Shown piece after piece: positions 17,801-27,113 of a stretch of 64,000 nt of DNA. Under the pieces are notes generated by a model, which worked only from the letters and a program-made list of their open reading frames with translations, did not search any database and had not been told where the DNA came from. The position numbers and the translations under genes are program-made. Location of the stretch: the NCBI RefSeq assembly GCF_003111625.1, contig NZ_MZGS01000014.1:115277-179276 (forward strand), written 5' to 3'. The number at the start of each line of letters is the position of its first letter. The first letter of the stretch is position 1. The DNA is from Methanobrevibacter thaueri. Lineage in GTDB: Archaea; Methanobacteriota; Methanobacteria; Methanobacteriales; Methanobacteriaceae.

Positions 17801-18601
17801 CTAATTTCCCCTTGAAATTACTGTTCCCTTAACTTCCTTATCTTCTAGCACTTTGAAAATATTATCTTCAACTTCAGCATTTATTATCTTAGATTCAATT
17901 CCTAAATCTGCTAAATATAAAAGTTCTTTAATCTTTCCAACCATTCCACCAGTTACATCAACGTTTGTTGTTCCTTCGAGAGTGTCCAAGTCCTTAAGTG
18001 ATGTGAATTTGTCAAAGAAAATGGCATCGTCATGTGTCTTCGGATTCTTATTGTAGACACCGTCAACGTCTGTTCCCAAAATAACCTGTGACGGATTTAG
18101 GTTTTTGGCCAAATATTGGATTAACTGATCGCCTGAAATAACGCAGAATTCCAAATCGTCATCAAGGACAACATCCCCATAGATGACAGGCACGAAACCT
18201 TTTGACAGATATTTCTTGAACAGGTCAAGATTGCCGTTTGTGATTCTCTTGTCGGTTGCTGTTATGAATCCTGAGGCAGGAACCGCAATTGCAGGTATTC
18301 CCTCTTCAATCAGCGCTTCACATATGAACATGTTGAGCTTTTTAACCTCATTTTGAATTTCACAGAAACCTAACCTCTTTTGAGGATATTCGGATTCCTC
18401 GAATTCCTCCCCAATTCTATGCTTTTTTGCAGGAGGATGGCCGAATGAACCTGCACCATGAACTATGACCAATTCCTTATCAGAATTGTCAAGAGACCTT
18501 TTAATCTCAGAGGCAATTCTCTTGAGGCTGGCAGCATCAACTTCACTAGTTTTTGAATCCTTATTTGTCAGGATACTGCCACCTATTTTTAAAATTATCA
18601 T
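17801..18601 (-). CDS. ipk: Isopentenyl phosphate kinase
   Basis: 266-residue amino-acid-kinase fold enzyme phosphorylating isopentenyl phosphate to IPP, the last specific step of the archaeal alternative mevalonate pathway. N-terminal ATP loop ILKIGGSILTNK, substrate loop IVHGAGSFGH, catalytic His candidate in PAKKHRIGE, and C-terminal DVTGGMVGKI. The ATG at 18601 is chosen because AAGTGAT lies just upstream; the GTG nine bases earlier is part of that site. Spaced 5 bases from mevalonate kinase. Confidence 0.94.
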   Translation of the reverse strand: MIILKIGGSILTNKDSKTSEVDAASLKRIASEIKRSLDNSDKELVIVHGAGSFGHPPAKKHRIGEEFEESEYPQKRLGFCEIQNEVKKLNMFICEALIEEGIPAIAVPASGFITATDKRITNGNLDLFKKYLSKGFVPVIYGDVVLDDDLEFCVISGDQLIQYLAKNLNPSQVILGTDVDGVYNKNPKTHDDAIFFDKFTSLKDLDTLEGTTNVDVTGGMVGKIKELLYLADLGIESKIINAEVEDNIFKVLEDKEVKGTVISRGN

Positions 18602-18606
18602 CAAAA

Positions 18607-19569
18607 TCACTTGTAAACCCTTGAAGAAACTCCTTTTCTAGTAAATCTGATTTTTAAAACATTGTCATCACGAGCAATAGCTTTAGCAACTTCTTCCACC
18701 TTGCCCGGACAGAGTGCAATTATACTGCCTCCACCACCTGCTCCAGTAGTCTTGGAACCTATGGCACCTGCTTCCCTTGCATTATACACCATACGGGACA
18801 ATTCCAATGTATTGACCCCTATAACATCTAAAAATCCGTGGTTAATGTTCATTAACTCACCAATCTTATTGAAATCCCTTTTTAAAATAGCCTGTTTTGC
18901 ATAATTGGTCAAATTGCCCATAGAAGTGATAACCGGATTTATGATTTTCGGGTTTCTGGTCTTGAGATTCTTAACGTCCTTAACCATTTTTCCGGTGTTT
19001 CCGTGCTTTGTGGTGTAACCCACAACAAACGGAACGTTGAAATTGACATTGAAATGCTCAACTTTCTTATTCCTGGACAGGTAAACCAGTCCTCCATAAG
19101 TAGAGACAAGAGTGTCCAGAGGACTTGCAACTCCCTGAACTGCCTGTTCAATCATGTGCGCGTCATGGGCAAGAGATTTCTTGTTAAAACGAATGTTATG
19201 ATAACGGTATAACGCTGCTAGCATCGCCACTGTAACGGCGGCAGATGAACCCAATCCTGAACCAATCGGAACCTGGGAGTTCAGTGTGATGTCGATTGGT
19301 GTGTGATCGTGAAGTGTATAAAGAACTTCTAAAATGTATCTAATAATACCTGGTTTTCCTTTAAGTAAAATATATTTTTTCTCCCGTGTAAGTAACTCCG
19401 CCTCAAAACCGATGTCTGGAGCCCTGAAAATTGTTCTGTCATCTTCAGAATCCTTAATGGTAATAAATGCCCTTTTATTTATAGCGCCCGCTATAGCAGG
19501 TTCACCATAAACTACAGAGTGTTCTCCAAACAGAATAGTTTTTGCCGGAGCGGAAGCTTTAGCTATCAA
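18607..19569 (-). CDS. mvk: Mevalonate kinase
   Basis: 320-residue GHMP kinase making 5-phosphomevalonate from mevalonate. N-terminal APAKTILFGEHSVVYGEPA (motif 1, substrate binding), ATP loop VPIGSGLGSSAAVTVAML (motif 2) and C-terminal GAGGGGSIIAL (motif 3) are all present. Starts with TTG preceded by AGGTGAG at a spacing of four. Neighbours are MEMO upstream (9 bases) and IPK downstream (5 bases). Confidence 0.95.
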   Translation of the reverse strand: MIAKASAPAKTILFGEHSVVYGEPAIAGAINKRAFITIKDSEDDRTIFRAPDIGFEAELLTREKKYILLKGKPGIIRYILEVLYTLHDHTPIDITLNSQVPIGSGLGSSAAVTVAMLAALYRYHNIRFNKKSLAHDAHMIEQAVQGVASPLDTLVSTYGGLVYLSRNKKVEHFNVNFNVPFVVGYTTKHGNTGKMVKDVKNLKTRNPKIINPVITSMGNLTNYAKQAILKRDFNKIGELMNINHGFLDVIGVNTLELSRMVYNAREAGAIGSKTTGAGGGGSIIALCPGKVEEVAKAIARDDNVLKIRFTRKGVSSRVYK

Positions 19570-19578
19570 TTAACTCAC

Positions 19579-20427
19579 CTACTTAAAAATACCTGAAGCA
19601 TAACCAACTACTGATGTGAAGTCCCCAGTAACGTCTCCACTGGTCCCATAAGCCAAAATATCGCAATCATTCTTATTGCATTGCTTTGAAAGGGAAATTG
19701 TGGTCATCACAGGCCCATAACCGCACATTGTAATATTGTACTGAACGACCTCTTCAAAAAGCTTGAACTCGTTCATTTCACCAATGTCCTCCAAAACAAA
19801 TCCGTCAACCTTGTTTGCCCGTTCCTGATTGTTGAAATGGGACAGGTCAGTGCTTGCAATAACGCAGTAGGATTTGTTCAATTTGTTTCCAGCCTCAAAA
19901 ATTGCTTTTGAAAGGTCTGATGAGGTTATGAAATCCTGTTTTCCTATTGTTATAGGAACAATCTTAAAATCAGCAGAAAAATATTGTAGGAATGGCAGCT
20001 GAACCTCAATGCTGTGTTCCCTAAGATGAGCAGTGAACTCTGCAGAAGCGATGTTTGAAAACTCTATGATGCTGTCTGCAAACTCATTGTCCACCTTGAC
20101 ACTTCCTAAAGGAGTAATCCATTCCCCCTCATTGAATATTGAAATTTCACTACCGAATCCAGTATGGTTAGGACTTAAAATTATAAAAACTTCAGGAAAA
20201 CCATTTTTTACGATTTCACAATAGCCATGAGAGGCTATTGCACCAGAATATTGATAACCTGCATGCGGAACCATAACGTTGATAGGATAATCACTACCTT
20301 CAAATGAATTCAATTCAGGTATGTATCCAACGCCAGAATCATCTAGAAAACAACTTTCAATAAGTCTTGCTAGCTTTTCCGGGTCGTCTGGATAGAATGC
20401 TCCAGCAACAGCAGGTTGTCTTAACAT
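19579..20427 (-). CDS. amrB: MEMO1 family protein (AmmeMemoRadiSam protein B)
   Basis: 282 residues, related to LigB-type extradiol dioxygenases. Conserved blocks: RQPAVAGAFYPDD at the start, PHAGYQYSG, SPNHTGFGSEIS, HSIEVQLPFL and STDLSHFN, supplying His and Cys candidates for a metal site. In many prokaryotes it is grouped with an AMMECR1 protein and a radical SAM enzyme (function unknown), neither of which is in this window. Here it lies between S2 and mevalonate kinase with 9-10-base gaps. Confidence 0.92.
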   Translation of the reverse strand: MLRQPAVAGAFYPDDPEKLARLIESCFLDDSGVGYIPELNSFEGSDYPINVMVPHAGYQYSGAIASHGYCEIVKNGFPEVFIILSPNHTGFGSEISIFNEGEWITPLGSVKVDNEFADSIIEFSNIASAEFTAHLREHSIEVQLPFLQYFSADFKIVPITIGKQDFITSSDLSKAIFEAGNKLNKSYCVIASTDLSHFNNQERANKVDGFVLEDIGEMNEFKLFEEVVQYNITMCGYGPVMTTISLSKQCNKNDCDILAYGTSGDVTGDFTSVVGYASGIFK

Positions 20428-20437
20428 ATTAACTCAC

Positions 20438-21040
20438 TTAAAATTTAAGTTCGAATTCAGTTGCATCAATATCAAGGTCACCGTCTTCTGGGATGTCTCC
20501 TCTTTCTCTTAAGATTTGTCTTGCAAGTAACCAGTAAACTAAAGCGATAGCTTTTCTACCTTTGTTGTTTACAGGTACTGCGATGTCAACAAAACTGAGT
20601 AAGTTTTCAGTATCACATAATGCAATAACTGGAATACCATTTTGTTTGGATTCCAAGATAGCCTGTGCGTCAGATCTTGGGTCAGTTACTACAATGATTT
20701 TTGGTTCAATGAATTTAGCGTAATTTGGGTTTGTTAAGGTACCTGGGATGAATCTTCCAGGAATGGTTTTAGCACCGGTTAACTCTCCGAATTTTTTAAC
20801 AGGAGCTTGACCGTATTGACGGGTAGCCACTACTAAAATGTCTTCAGGGTCGTATTTTGCTAATAATTTTGCGATTTGTCTGATTCTTTCATCAGTTTTT
20901 TGAATGTCCAATACATATAAACCGTCAGATCTTACTCTGAATATGTATTTTTCCATGTCACTAGTTTTTTGCTGGGTACCGATGTGTAATCCAGCAGCTA
21001 AATAATTATCTAAGTCAATTAAAAGTTCTTCATTTACCAT
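20438..21040 (-). CDS. rps2: 30S ribosomal protein S2
   Basis: 200-residue archaeal S2 (uS2). Typical blocks [18 protein letters not shown] near the N-terminus, [18 protein letters not shown] and DPRSDAQAI. Short archaeal form without the bacterial coiled-coil insert. ATG start with AGGTGAAAAT. Lies between the ferredoxin (15 bases) and MEMO (10 bases). Confidence 0.96.
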   Translation of the reverse strand: MVNEELLIDLDNYLAAGLHIGTQQKTSDMEKYIFRVRSDGLYVLDIQKTDERIRQIAKLLAKYDPEDILVVATRQYGQAPVKKFGELTGAKTIPGRFIPGTLTNPNYAKFIEPKIIVVTDPRSDAQAILESKQNGIPVIALCDTENLLSFVDIAVPVNNKGRKAIALVYWLLARQILRERGDIPEDGDLDIDATEFELKF

Positions 21041-21055
21041 ATTTTCACCTACAAT

Positions 21056-21250
21056 TTAAAAATCATCTTCAATTTGAATACATTCGTTAGGACAAACGTC
21101 CATACATACTTCACAATAACTACATTCTTCAGGGTCGACAATCTCAATTTTGTCTCCTTTAAGAACTAATACTTCCATTGGGCAAACGTCAGCACATTCA
21201 GCGCAGTCTGCACCATCACATTTATCATAATCAAGAATTACTTTTGACAT
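21056..21250 (-). CDS. 2[4Fe-4S] ferredoxin
   Basis: 64 residues from the ATG at 21250, which has GGGGAG nine bases upstream; longer frames would run into the end of enolase. First cluster motif CDGADCAECADVCP has an extra residue spacing (CxxxxCxxCxxxCP); the second, CSYCEVCMDVCP, is regular. A small cytosolic electron carrier embedded in the translation-metabolism operon, 16 bases after enolase. Its redox partner cannot be told from context. Confidence 0.9.
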   Translation of the reverse strand: MSKVILDYDKCDGADCAECADVCPMEVLVLKGDKIEIVDPEECSYCEVCMDVCPNECIQIEDDF

Positions 21251-21266
21251 AATACTCTCCCCTATT

Positions 21267-22511
21267 TTAAAATTTGCCCATTCTAGGATTTGGAAGTTCC
21301 TCCTCAATACGGATCAGCTCGTTGAGTTTTGCTATTCTCTCACCGCCAATGGCTCCGGTCTTAATCATTGGAGAGTTAAAACCAACGGCCAGATGAGCGA
21401 TTGTCTCATCAGTGGTTTCCCCAGATCTGTGGGAAACAACAGGCACAATACCGTTTTCCTTTGCCAACTTGACAGTTGCATGGGTTTCGGACAATGAACC
21501 TATCTGGTTAGGCTTGATAATGATTGCGTTTGCAGCATTCATCTCAATTCCCTTGGCCAATAGCTCCTTGTTGGTCACGAATAAATCGTCTCCACAAACG
21601 AGACATTTGTCGCCAACCTTGGCAGTCAATTGAGCAAACCCTTCGAAGTCTGACTCGTCAAATGGGTCTTCTACATAAAACATATTATAAGTATCAATAA
21701 TATCTTTTACGAAATCAATTTGATCACCAGTATCTCTTTTGATACCGTCTTGAGCATAAATATATTTCTGCTCGTTTCCATCCCATAATTCGGATGCAGC
21801 CATATCTAAAGCAGGTCTGATTTCAATACCCAATTCATCACCAACCTCTTCACATGCCTTGGATTGAATTTCCAATGCATCAGCGTTGGTTATGTTAGGT
21901 ACCCATCCACCTTCATCACCTTTACCTCCGGTAAAAGCTGAATCTTTAGATTGGATTAATTCTTTTAATCTTTTGTGAATAGAAGCATTTGCAAAAATCC
22001 CTTCAACCATATTTGATGCTCCGATAGGAACAACAAGGAATTCTTGAATATCAGGCGCATTAACACCTGCATGAGCACCACCGTTCATCATGTTTCCCAA
22101 AGGATAAGGCAATTCATTTACCATACTGCCTCCTAGGTATTGATATAGTGGCATGTTATATGATGCAGCAGCAGCTTTAGCCACAGCCATGGAAATCGCA
22201 ACAGTAGTGTTACCTCCAATAGCAGCCAAATTGTCTGTTCCATCTATTTCTCTTAGCACTTCGTCAATTGTAGTAATATCACAAGCATCCATTCCAATAA
22301 GCTCAGAAGCAATCAAGTCTTCCATTTCACTTACTACAAGGTCTACTCCCCCTTCAGGGAAGGATACCACTTCTCTTGAACCTGTACTCGCCCCACTTGG
22401 TGCAGCAGCTCTACCGTAACCACCCCAAGTTTTTACATCAACTTCGATGGTAGGGTTTCCCCTGCTGTCCAAAATCTTTCGAACTTGGACGTCTTCTATT
22501 ATACTATCCAA
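21267..22511 (-). CDS. eno: Enolase
   Basis: 414-residue phosphopyruvate hydratase interconverting 2-phosphoglycerate and PEP, used gluconeogenically in methanogens. N-terminal [33 protein letters not shown], catalytic-loop [13 protein letters not shown] and the signature [18 protein letters not shown] are visible. TTG start with GAGGTG seven bases upstream. The 131-base gap before it carries a minus-strand TATA-like CTATAAAG near 22585, so it may have its own promoter inside the operon. Confidence 0.96.
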   Translation of the reverse strand: MDSIIEDVQVRKILDSRGNPTIEVDVKTWGGYGRAAAPSGASTGSREVVSFPEGGVDLVVSEMEDLIASELIGMDACDITTIDEVLREIDGTDNLAAIGGNTTVAISMAVAKAAAASYNMPLYQYLGGSMVNELPYPLGNMMNGGAHAGVNAPDIQEFLVVPIGASNMVEGIFANASIHKRLKELIQSKDSAFTGGKGDEGGWVPNITNADALEIQSKACEEVGDELGIEIRPALDMAASELWDGNEQKYIYAQDGIKRDTGDQIDFVKDIIDTYNMFYVEDPFDESDFEGFAQLTAKVGDKCLVCGDDLFVTNKELLAKGIEMNAANAIIIKPNQIGSLSETHATVKLAKENGIVPVVSHRSGETTDETIAHLAVGFNSPMIKTGAIGGERIAKLNELIRIEEELPNPRMGKF

Positions 22512-22642
22512 AAAAACACCTCAGTGTCATTCAATTTGTTACCAACCAACCTATATTTTGAAAAAATCAGTAAGTTTCTTTATAGAGTTCAATTGGTATT
22601 TACTATTTTTTTTAAATAAATTTTAGAGTAAATAGATAAAAT

Positions 22643-22825
22643 CTATTCATCTCTAATAACATCTAATGGTAAAACTCCAGCTTTGAGTTCTGCGTAAGCT
22701 ATGTCAATTGGATCCAATGAATCTTTAATATCCACTAGAGGTTTTGCACCCATAGATATTTGAATTGCTCTAGCCCCGAGAATTCTAGCTCTTTCAAACC
22801 TTGTTAATTTCTTTTCAACATCCAT
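22643..22825 (-). CDS. rpoK: RNA polymerase subunit K (Rpo6)
   Basis: 60-residue subunit homologous to bacterial omega and eukaryotic Rpb6. The conserved core [20 protein letters not shown] and the end LDVIRDE are present. It stabilises the largest polymerase subunit during assembly. Follows rpoN by 70 bases in the same operon. Confidence 0.95.
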   Translation of the reverse strand: MDVEKKLTRFERARILGARAIQISMGAKPLVDIKDSLDPIDIAYAELKAGVLPLDVIRDE

Positions 22826-22895
22826 GAATATTACTCCATTTTTTAGGCATATATTTTACCAATATTATATTTAAATATAAAATCCCTAAATCAGT

Positions 22896-23066
22896 CTATT
22901 CCCAGGTTTCCACATGGGAAATTAACATTCTTCTACAACAGTATCTTGTTAAACCTAAATCGTCTAAAACATCTTTAGAACTTTCACCAGCTGCTACTCT
23001 TTTATTGTATTCATCAAAGTAAGCTGATACAGGTTTTCCACAACTTAAGCATCTTATAGGAATCAT
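22896..23066 (-). CDS. rpoN: RNA polymerase subunit N (Rpo10)
   Basis: 56-residue zinc-bundle subunit matching eukaryotic Rpb10, read directly from the minus strand: it begins [20 protein letters not shown] and contains [12 protein letters not shown]. The four zinc ligands are C6, C9, C43 and C44. It helps hold the D/L platform to the large subunits. Located between S9 (50 bases) and rpoK, the standard archaeal order. Confidence 0.96.
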   Translation of the reverse strand: MIPIRCLSCGKPVSAYFDEYNKRVAAGESSKDVLDDLGLTRYCCRRMLISHVETWE

Positions 23067-23116
23067 TTATATCATCTTTTTTTAATTTTAAATAAAATAT
23101 AAAATTACAGAAGAAT

Positions 23117-23518
23117 TTATCTGTAACTTTTTTGTTTACGTGCTCTTGCTCCAGGACCACCGTATTTTTTAGGTTCTGAACGTCTTGGGTCACCTACTAA
23201 CATGGTTCTGTCATATTGGATGTATTTTTCTTTTAAATCCAAATCTTGAGACCATTGTACGAGTCCTTTTGCAATTACCATACGTGCAGCTTCAGCTTGA
23301 CCCATTACTCCACCACCAATAACGTGGATGTTGATATCCACTTCATTAGCTAAGTCTCCAGCTAAGGTTAATGGTTCTTGTAATTTTAATTGAGCAAGCT
23401 CAGGAGAATAAAGTTCTAAAGGAACTTTGTTGATTCTAACTTTACCGGTTCCTTCGCGAACAGTACCTCTTGCGATAGCTGTTTTACGTTTTCCACTAGT
23501 ATGAATAACTTTAACCAT
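23117..23518 (-). CDS. rps9: 30S ribosomal protein S9
   Basis: 133-residue uS9. N-terminal [17 protein letters not shown], middle [19 protein letters not shown] and the basic C-terminal tail [13 protein letters not shown] that reaches the P-site tRNA are all typical. ATG start; 18 bases after L13. Confidence 0.96.
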   Translation of the reverse strand: MVKVIHTSGKRKTAIARGTVREGTGKVRINKVPLELYSPELAQLKLQEPLTLAGDLANEVDINIHVIGGGVMGQAEAARMVIAKGLVQWSQDLDLKEKYIQYDRTMLVGDPRRSEPKKYGGPGARARKQKSYR

Positions 23519-23536
23519 AATTACACATCCGTTTAT

Positions 23537-23962
23537 CTAAAAGGTAGCTCCTAAAAGTTTGGAGATTTCTCCTAACTCAATACCTTTTTTAAGATCTCCG
23601 TATTCTGCTTCAGGAACTGCAGTGAGTTCAGCATCAGCATATTCAGCAGGTACGCCTACGAAAGCTTTTAAGCCTTTGTATGCTGTTTTACCTTTGGATT
23701 TTTTGAAAGGTAACATTCCTCTTACAGTTCTTCTAAATATGTCGTCAGGTCTTCTAGGATATTTAGGACCTAAGTCACGAGGGTTAGAGATACTTGCTCT
23801 GTCCACTCTTTGTTTGTATTTAGCATAAGCCCAATCCTTATTACCAGTTAACATAATTTTTTCAGCATTAAGAATTACTACTTCTTCGCCTTCTAAGAGA
23901 TTTTTACTAGTTACACTAGCTAATCTTCCTAAAACGCATCCTTCTCCATCAATAATCATCAT
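23537..23962 (-). CDS. rpl13: 50S ribosomal protein L13
   Basis: uL13, 141 residues from the ATG at 23962. An upstream ATG at 23971 overlaps GGGGAT, which better serves as the ribosome site for 23962. Conserved [18 protein letters not shown] and the [15 protein letters not shown] core are seen. Next to L18e and S9, the usual archaeal trio. Confidence 0.94.
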   Translation of the reverse strand: MMIIDGEGCVLGRLASVTSKNLLEGEEVVILNAEKIMLTGNKDWAYAKYKQRVDRASISNPRDLGPKYPRRPDDIFRRTVRGMLPFKKSKGKTAYKGLKAFVGVPAEYADAELTAVPEAEYGDLKKGIELGEISKLLGATF

Positions 23963-23975
23963 AACACACATCCCC

Positions 23976-24341
23976 TTATTCCATAATCCTTATGTTTGAT
24001 CCTTTAGGATTACTTTCCATAATTTCTTCGATTGAGATGCATTCTCCACCGGCACTTTCGATTTTTTCTTGTGCTTTAGCTGAGAATTTTAATGCTACAA
24101 CATCTACTTTGTTTTCTAAATCACCATTTGATAAAACTTTACCAGGTACTAAAACAGTTTCGCCTTCTTCAGCGTATCTTGCGATATCTGATAAATTTAC
24201 TTCAGCAGTTCTTCTGTTAGACCTTTCAAGTCTTTGTGCAACATCTTTCCAAATAGCTGCATCTTCATTTCTTGATTGTTCATAAAGTTTATTAATAAGT
24301 TCAATAAGGTTAGGATTTGTTTTTATTACTTTTTTAACCAT
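23976..24341 (-). CDS. rpl18e: 50S ribosomal protein L18e
   Basis: 121-residue eL18, archaeal/eukaryotic specific. [19 protein letters not shown] and [14 protein letters not shown] are diagnostic, and the end [10 protein letters not shown] matches the family. Two bases after rpoD. Confidence 0.95.
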   Translation of the reverse strand: MVKKVIKTNPNLIELINKLYEQSRNEDAAIWKDVAQRLERSNRRTAEVNLSDIARYAEEGETVLVPGKVLSNGDLENKVDVVALKFSAKAQEKIESAGGECISIEEIMESNPKGSNIRIME

Positions 24342-24343
24342 TA

Positions 24344-25171
24344 TTAATTTCCTCCTTCTTCACTAAATCTGATAAACTTATCCGCTTTTTCACCTAATAC
24401 GTCACAAGCTTTTAATAAAACTTCTTTAGGAGGCATTGCACCATCAGTTTCGATTCTGAAAATGAAGTCATTTGGACGGAATCCTACATTGATGTATCCA
24501 TTGTCAGAAGCTCTTACACAGCTTTTGCACATGGCACATTCTTCAACTCCAATCAAAGGACTGTTTTCATGTTCTTCCACGATTTTGATCTTTTTGGATC
24601 TTTTATCTGATTTTAAAATACCTCTTGGACATGCTTGAGCGCAATCGTAATCGATTTCAACATCCTCATTGAATGTTATTTCAGGATATTGTTTGTAAGC
24701 ACATACAGTAGTTGGAATCCATTTAGCATGTTCTTTTCCGTATCCAACTTTTGCAACTGCTTCAATGTCAAGCTTTTCTCCTTCTTTGAGTTTTACTAAA
24801 GGTATGGTGTCGTATACTGGTTTAATTCTAGAGTCTGAAGATTTTAAATCTTTAGAATAAACTACTTTAGGTCCCACTTCTTTCAAATAGAACATGATTC
24901 CGTTTGAAAACTCTTCCCAGTCGTCATCTTCTGGTAATGACAATCCTTCAAGAGCGTCCAAATCAGATACTAAAGGAGTTAAACCAAGTCTATGAGCAAG
25001 CACCTCATTGAACATTGCAGAATCGTTGACAATAATGTTAACATCTTCGATTGCTATTTTAGGAACATTGACCATTGCAACTCTCCTAATAGCATTAATA
25101 AAAGGCACTTCTGCATCACGAACAATGAAAATCATTTCATCATCGTTTTGACTTCTTACTTCTATCTCCAT
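24344..25171 (-). CDS. rpoD: RNA polymerase subunit D (Rpo3) with an Fe-S domain
   Basis: 275 residues, the alpha/Rpb3 homologue that dimerises with subunit L to seed polymerase assembly. N-terminal assembly domain (PFINAIRRVAMVNVPKIAIE), then a ferredoxin-like insert at about 170-225 with CAQACP and CAMCKSC. By ferredoxin topology, the three Cys of CAMCKSC plus the CP cysteine of the first motif complete one [4Fe-4S] site, while the other site is missing most ligands. This is not the bacterial sigma factor of the same name. Confidence 0.95.
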   Translation of the reverse strand: MEIEVRSQNDDEMIFIVRDAEVPFINAIRRVAMVNVPKIAIEDVNIIVNDSAMFNEVLAHRLGLTPLVSDLDALEGLSLPEDDDWEEFSNGIMFYLKEVGPKVVYSKDLKSSDSRIKPVYDTIPLVKLKEGEKLDIEAVAKVGYGKEHAKWIPTTVCAYKQYPEITFNEDVEIDYDCAQACPRGILKSDKRSKKIKIVEEHENSPLIGVEECAMCKSCVRASDNGYINVGFRPNDFIFRIETDGAMPPKEVLLKACDVLGEKADKFIRFSEEGGN

Positions 25172-25186
25172 ATTAAACCCTTCTGC

Positions 25187-25579
25187 TTATACTCTTCTTC
25201 CTCTTTTACCACCAGGTCTTCCAGTACCGTCGTGAGGAATAGGAGTGATATCTTCGATTTTTCCTATTTTAATTCCAGCTCTTGCTAAAGCACGGATAGT
25301 AGCTTGTGCACCAGGTCCTGGACTTCTTGGTCCATTTCCACCAGGAGCTCTAACTTTAATATGTAATCCAACAAATCCTTTTTCTTTAGCATCATCAGCT
25401 ATTCTGGTTGCTGCAGCCATTGCTGCGAATGGTGAAGCTTGTTGTCTGTCTGCACGAACAACTTTTCCACCGGACCATTGTGAGATGGTTTCAGCACCAG
25501 TAATATCTGTTACAGTAATAATAGTGTTATTAAATGATGAGTAAATATTAGCTATACCCCATTTTTCATCTTTTGCCAT
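25187..25579 (-). CDS. rps11: 30S ribosomal protein S11
   Basis: 130-residue uS11. [37 protein letters not shown] and the basic end [15 protein letters not shown] are classic. Binds the 16S platform near the mRNA exit. 11 bases after S4. Confidence 0.97.
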   Translation of the reverse strand: MAKDEKWGIANIYSSFNNTIITVTDITGAETISQWSGGKVVRADRQQASPFAAMAAATRIADDAKEKGFVGLHIKVRAPGGNGPRSPGPGAQATIRALARAGIKIGKIEDITPIPHDGTGRPGGKRGRRV

Positions 25580-25590
25580 AGTTACACCTT

Positions 25591-26130
25591 TTATTCTTCT
25601 GTATTAGCTTTATTATCCTTTGCTTTGTTGTACTCTTCAATTTGTTTTGCTACAGGTGAAGAACGGTAGAAACCGATTTCATCTTCCTGACCGTCTAAAA
25701 CTACATAGCTTGGTGAGTTGATTTTTTTACCGTTTAAAGCTATGTGACCGTGTACAACGAACATTCTTGCTTCTTTAGGAGTACGAGCTAAACCTTTTTT
25801 ATATACAATAGTTTGTAATCTTCTTCTTAAGATATCTTCAACGTTTAAGTCAAGAATATCTTCAAGAGCAGCACCTTCTGGCAAAACACCGGTTCTAGCT
25901 AAGTGTCCTAATAATTGTAATTTCTCTTTTACCATTTGATCAGCAGAAAAACCGAGTAAGTATCTTGCTTCCCTACTGTATCTTCTAACTAAAGTATCGG
26001 CTTTCCAAATTTCTTTTTTGTTTTTTAAACCGTATTTAGTCATTAATTTATTTTCATTTTTAATTCTTTCCGCATTCCAAGGATGAGGTGGTGTATTATA
26101 CTTTTTCCTTGATTTTCTAGGTTGTCCCAT
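25591..26130 (-). CDS. rps4: 30S ribosomal protein S4
   Basis: 179-residue uS4 of archaeal type. N-terminal [15 protein letters not shown], the S4 RNA-binding domain around [19 protein letters not shown] and [13 protein letters not shown]. The C-terminal tail is charged and low in complexity. Nucleates 30S assembly. Starts 59 bases after S13. Confidence 0.97.
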   Translation of the reverse strand: MGQPRKSRKKYNTPPHPWNAERIKNENKLMTKYGLKNKKEIWKADTLVRRYSREARYLLGFSADQMVKEKLQLLGHLARTGVLPEGAALEDILDLNVEDILRRRLQTIVYKKGLARTPKEARMFVVHGHIALNGKKINSPSYVVLDGQEDEIGFYRSSPVAKQIEEYNKAKDNKANTEE

Positions 26131-26189
26131 TAAAACATCTCCTTATAAAATTGAATTTTGATAATTTAATTCATAAAAAAAGTTCTTGC

Positions 26190-26639
26190 TTATCCTCTTG
26201 AACGTTTTACACCAACTGAAGAACTTTTTCTGAAAGTAGATTTGGTTCTTTGACCTCTAACAGGTAAACCAACTTCGTGTCTTCTACCTTTGTAACTTCT
26301 GGTCTTTTTCATTCTGTTTAAATCATCCCTTAAAGTCATGTCAAGGTCAGATTCAATCAAGTGAATGTCGTCACCAGTTTCATAGTCTTCCCTTCTATTC
26401 AACATCCAAGATGGAATGCCAAATTTGTGAGGATCTTCTAAAATTTCTTCAATTTTTAAAACATCTTCGTCAGCAATGTATCCAATTTTTGCATCTAAAT
26501 CTAAGTCTAAAACACGACAAATAGTTTTAGATAAAGAGATTCCAACACCTTTGATTTCAGTTAAAGCATGTTCAATGGTTTTGTTACCATTTACGTCTTT
26601 TCTTGAAATACGTACTAAATGCTTGAATTCGTCTTCCAT
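26190..26639 (-). CDS. rps13: 30S ribosomal protein S13
   Basis: 149-residue uS13. Helix-two-turn-helix region [18 protein letters not shown] and the basic end [20 protein letters not shown] with VGVKRSRG following. Sits in the 30S head and touches S19 and P-site tRNA. First protein gene of the second superoperon, downstream of the tRNA-Ser. Confidence 0.97.
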   Translation of the reverse strand: MEDEFKHLVRISRKDVNGNKTIEHALTEIKGVGISLSKTICRVLDLDLDAKIGYIADEDVLKIEEILEDPHKFGIPSWMLNRREDYETGDDIHLIESDLDMTLRDDLNRMKKTRSYKGRRHEVGLPVRGQRTKSTFRKSSSVGVKRSRG

Positions 26640-26824
26640 TAAATAACCTCCATTTATAGAGCGAACCTACGAGACGTAAAATATAGATTCGAATGTTTTG
26701 AATGTATCAAAACACAGTTCTTTCAACAGTTATAAACTTAGCCTATTGGCTAAGAGTGCAATAAATATCAGTTCAACAAGTATTTTTAATATAATTCAAA
26801 AAAATATAGTTAAAAACTAATAAA

Positions 26825-26909
26825 CGCCGAGACTGGGATTTGAACCCAGGAGGGCTGAACGCCCACGAGATTTCCAGTCTCGCGCCTTACCAGGCTAGAC
26901 TATCTCGGC
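26825..26909 (-). tRNA. tRNA-Ser (GGA anticodon)
   Basis: 85-base class II tRNA on the minus strand. Acceptor arms GCCGAGA (5') and TCTCGGC (3') pair fully, with G as discriminator. The anticodon stem CGAGA/TCTCG encloses loop CTGGAAA (anticodon GGA, reading UCU/UCC). A long variable arm (GGGCGTTCAGCCC) and a TGGGTTCAAATCCCA T arm confirm serine. CCA is not encoded and no intron is seen. Lies upstream of S13. Confidence 0.95.
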
Positions 26910-27113
26910 ATTAAAATAGTTAGCAATACTTGTCTATCATATTGTCTAGAATAATATGATAACATAATTTATTATCTTTAACCTATATAAAGGTTTGCTT
27001 AAAAATAGGATTTTTCCCAAAATAATGGGAATTGCATAAAATATTATCTTTTTCATCATTAATAAATCAAAAGGTAAAGTATATTTTAAAATACAGTCAT
27101 ATTATTAATCAAG
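26910..27113. promoter_or_regulatory. Gap between tRNA-Ser and lemA with tRNA promoter and inverted repeat
   Basis: A minus-strand TTTATATA at 26984-26991 predicts a start near 26960 for tRNA-Ser and perhaps the S13 operon. A perfect 9-base inverted repeat, TATCATATT (26935-26943) and AATATGATA (26953-26961), lies between that start and the tRNA, so it would form a hairpin at the very 5' end of the precursor. The rest is AT-rich with the lemA ribosome site AAGGTGAT near 27111. Confidence 0.5.

Noticed and set aside
24344..25171. RpoD as a sigma factor
   Set aside because: The name is shared only; sequence is the archaeal alpha/Rpb3-like subunit.
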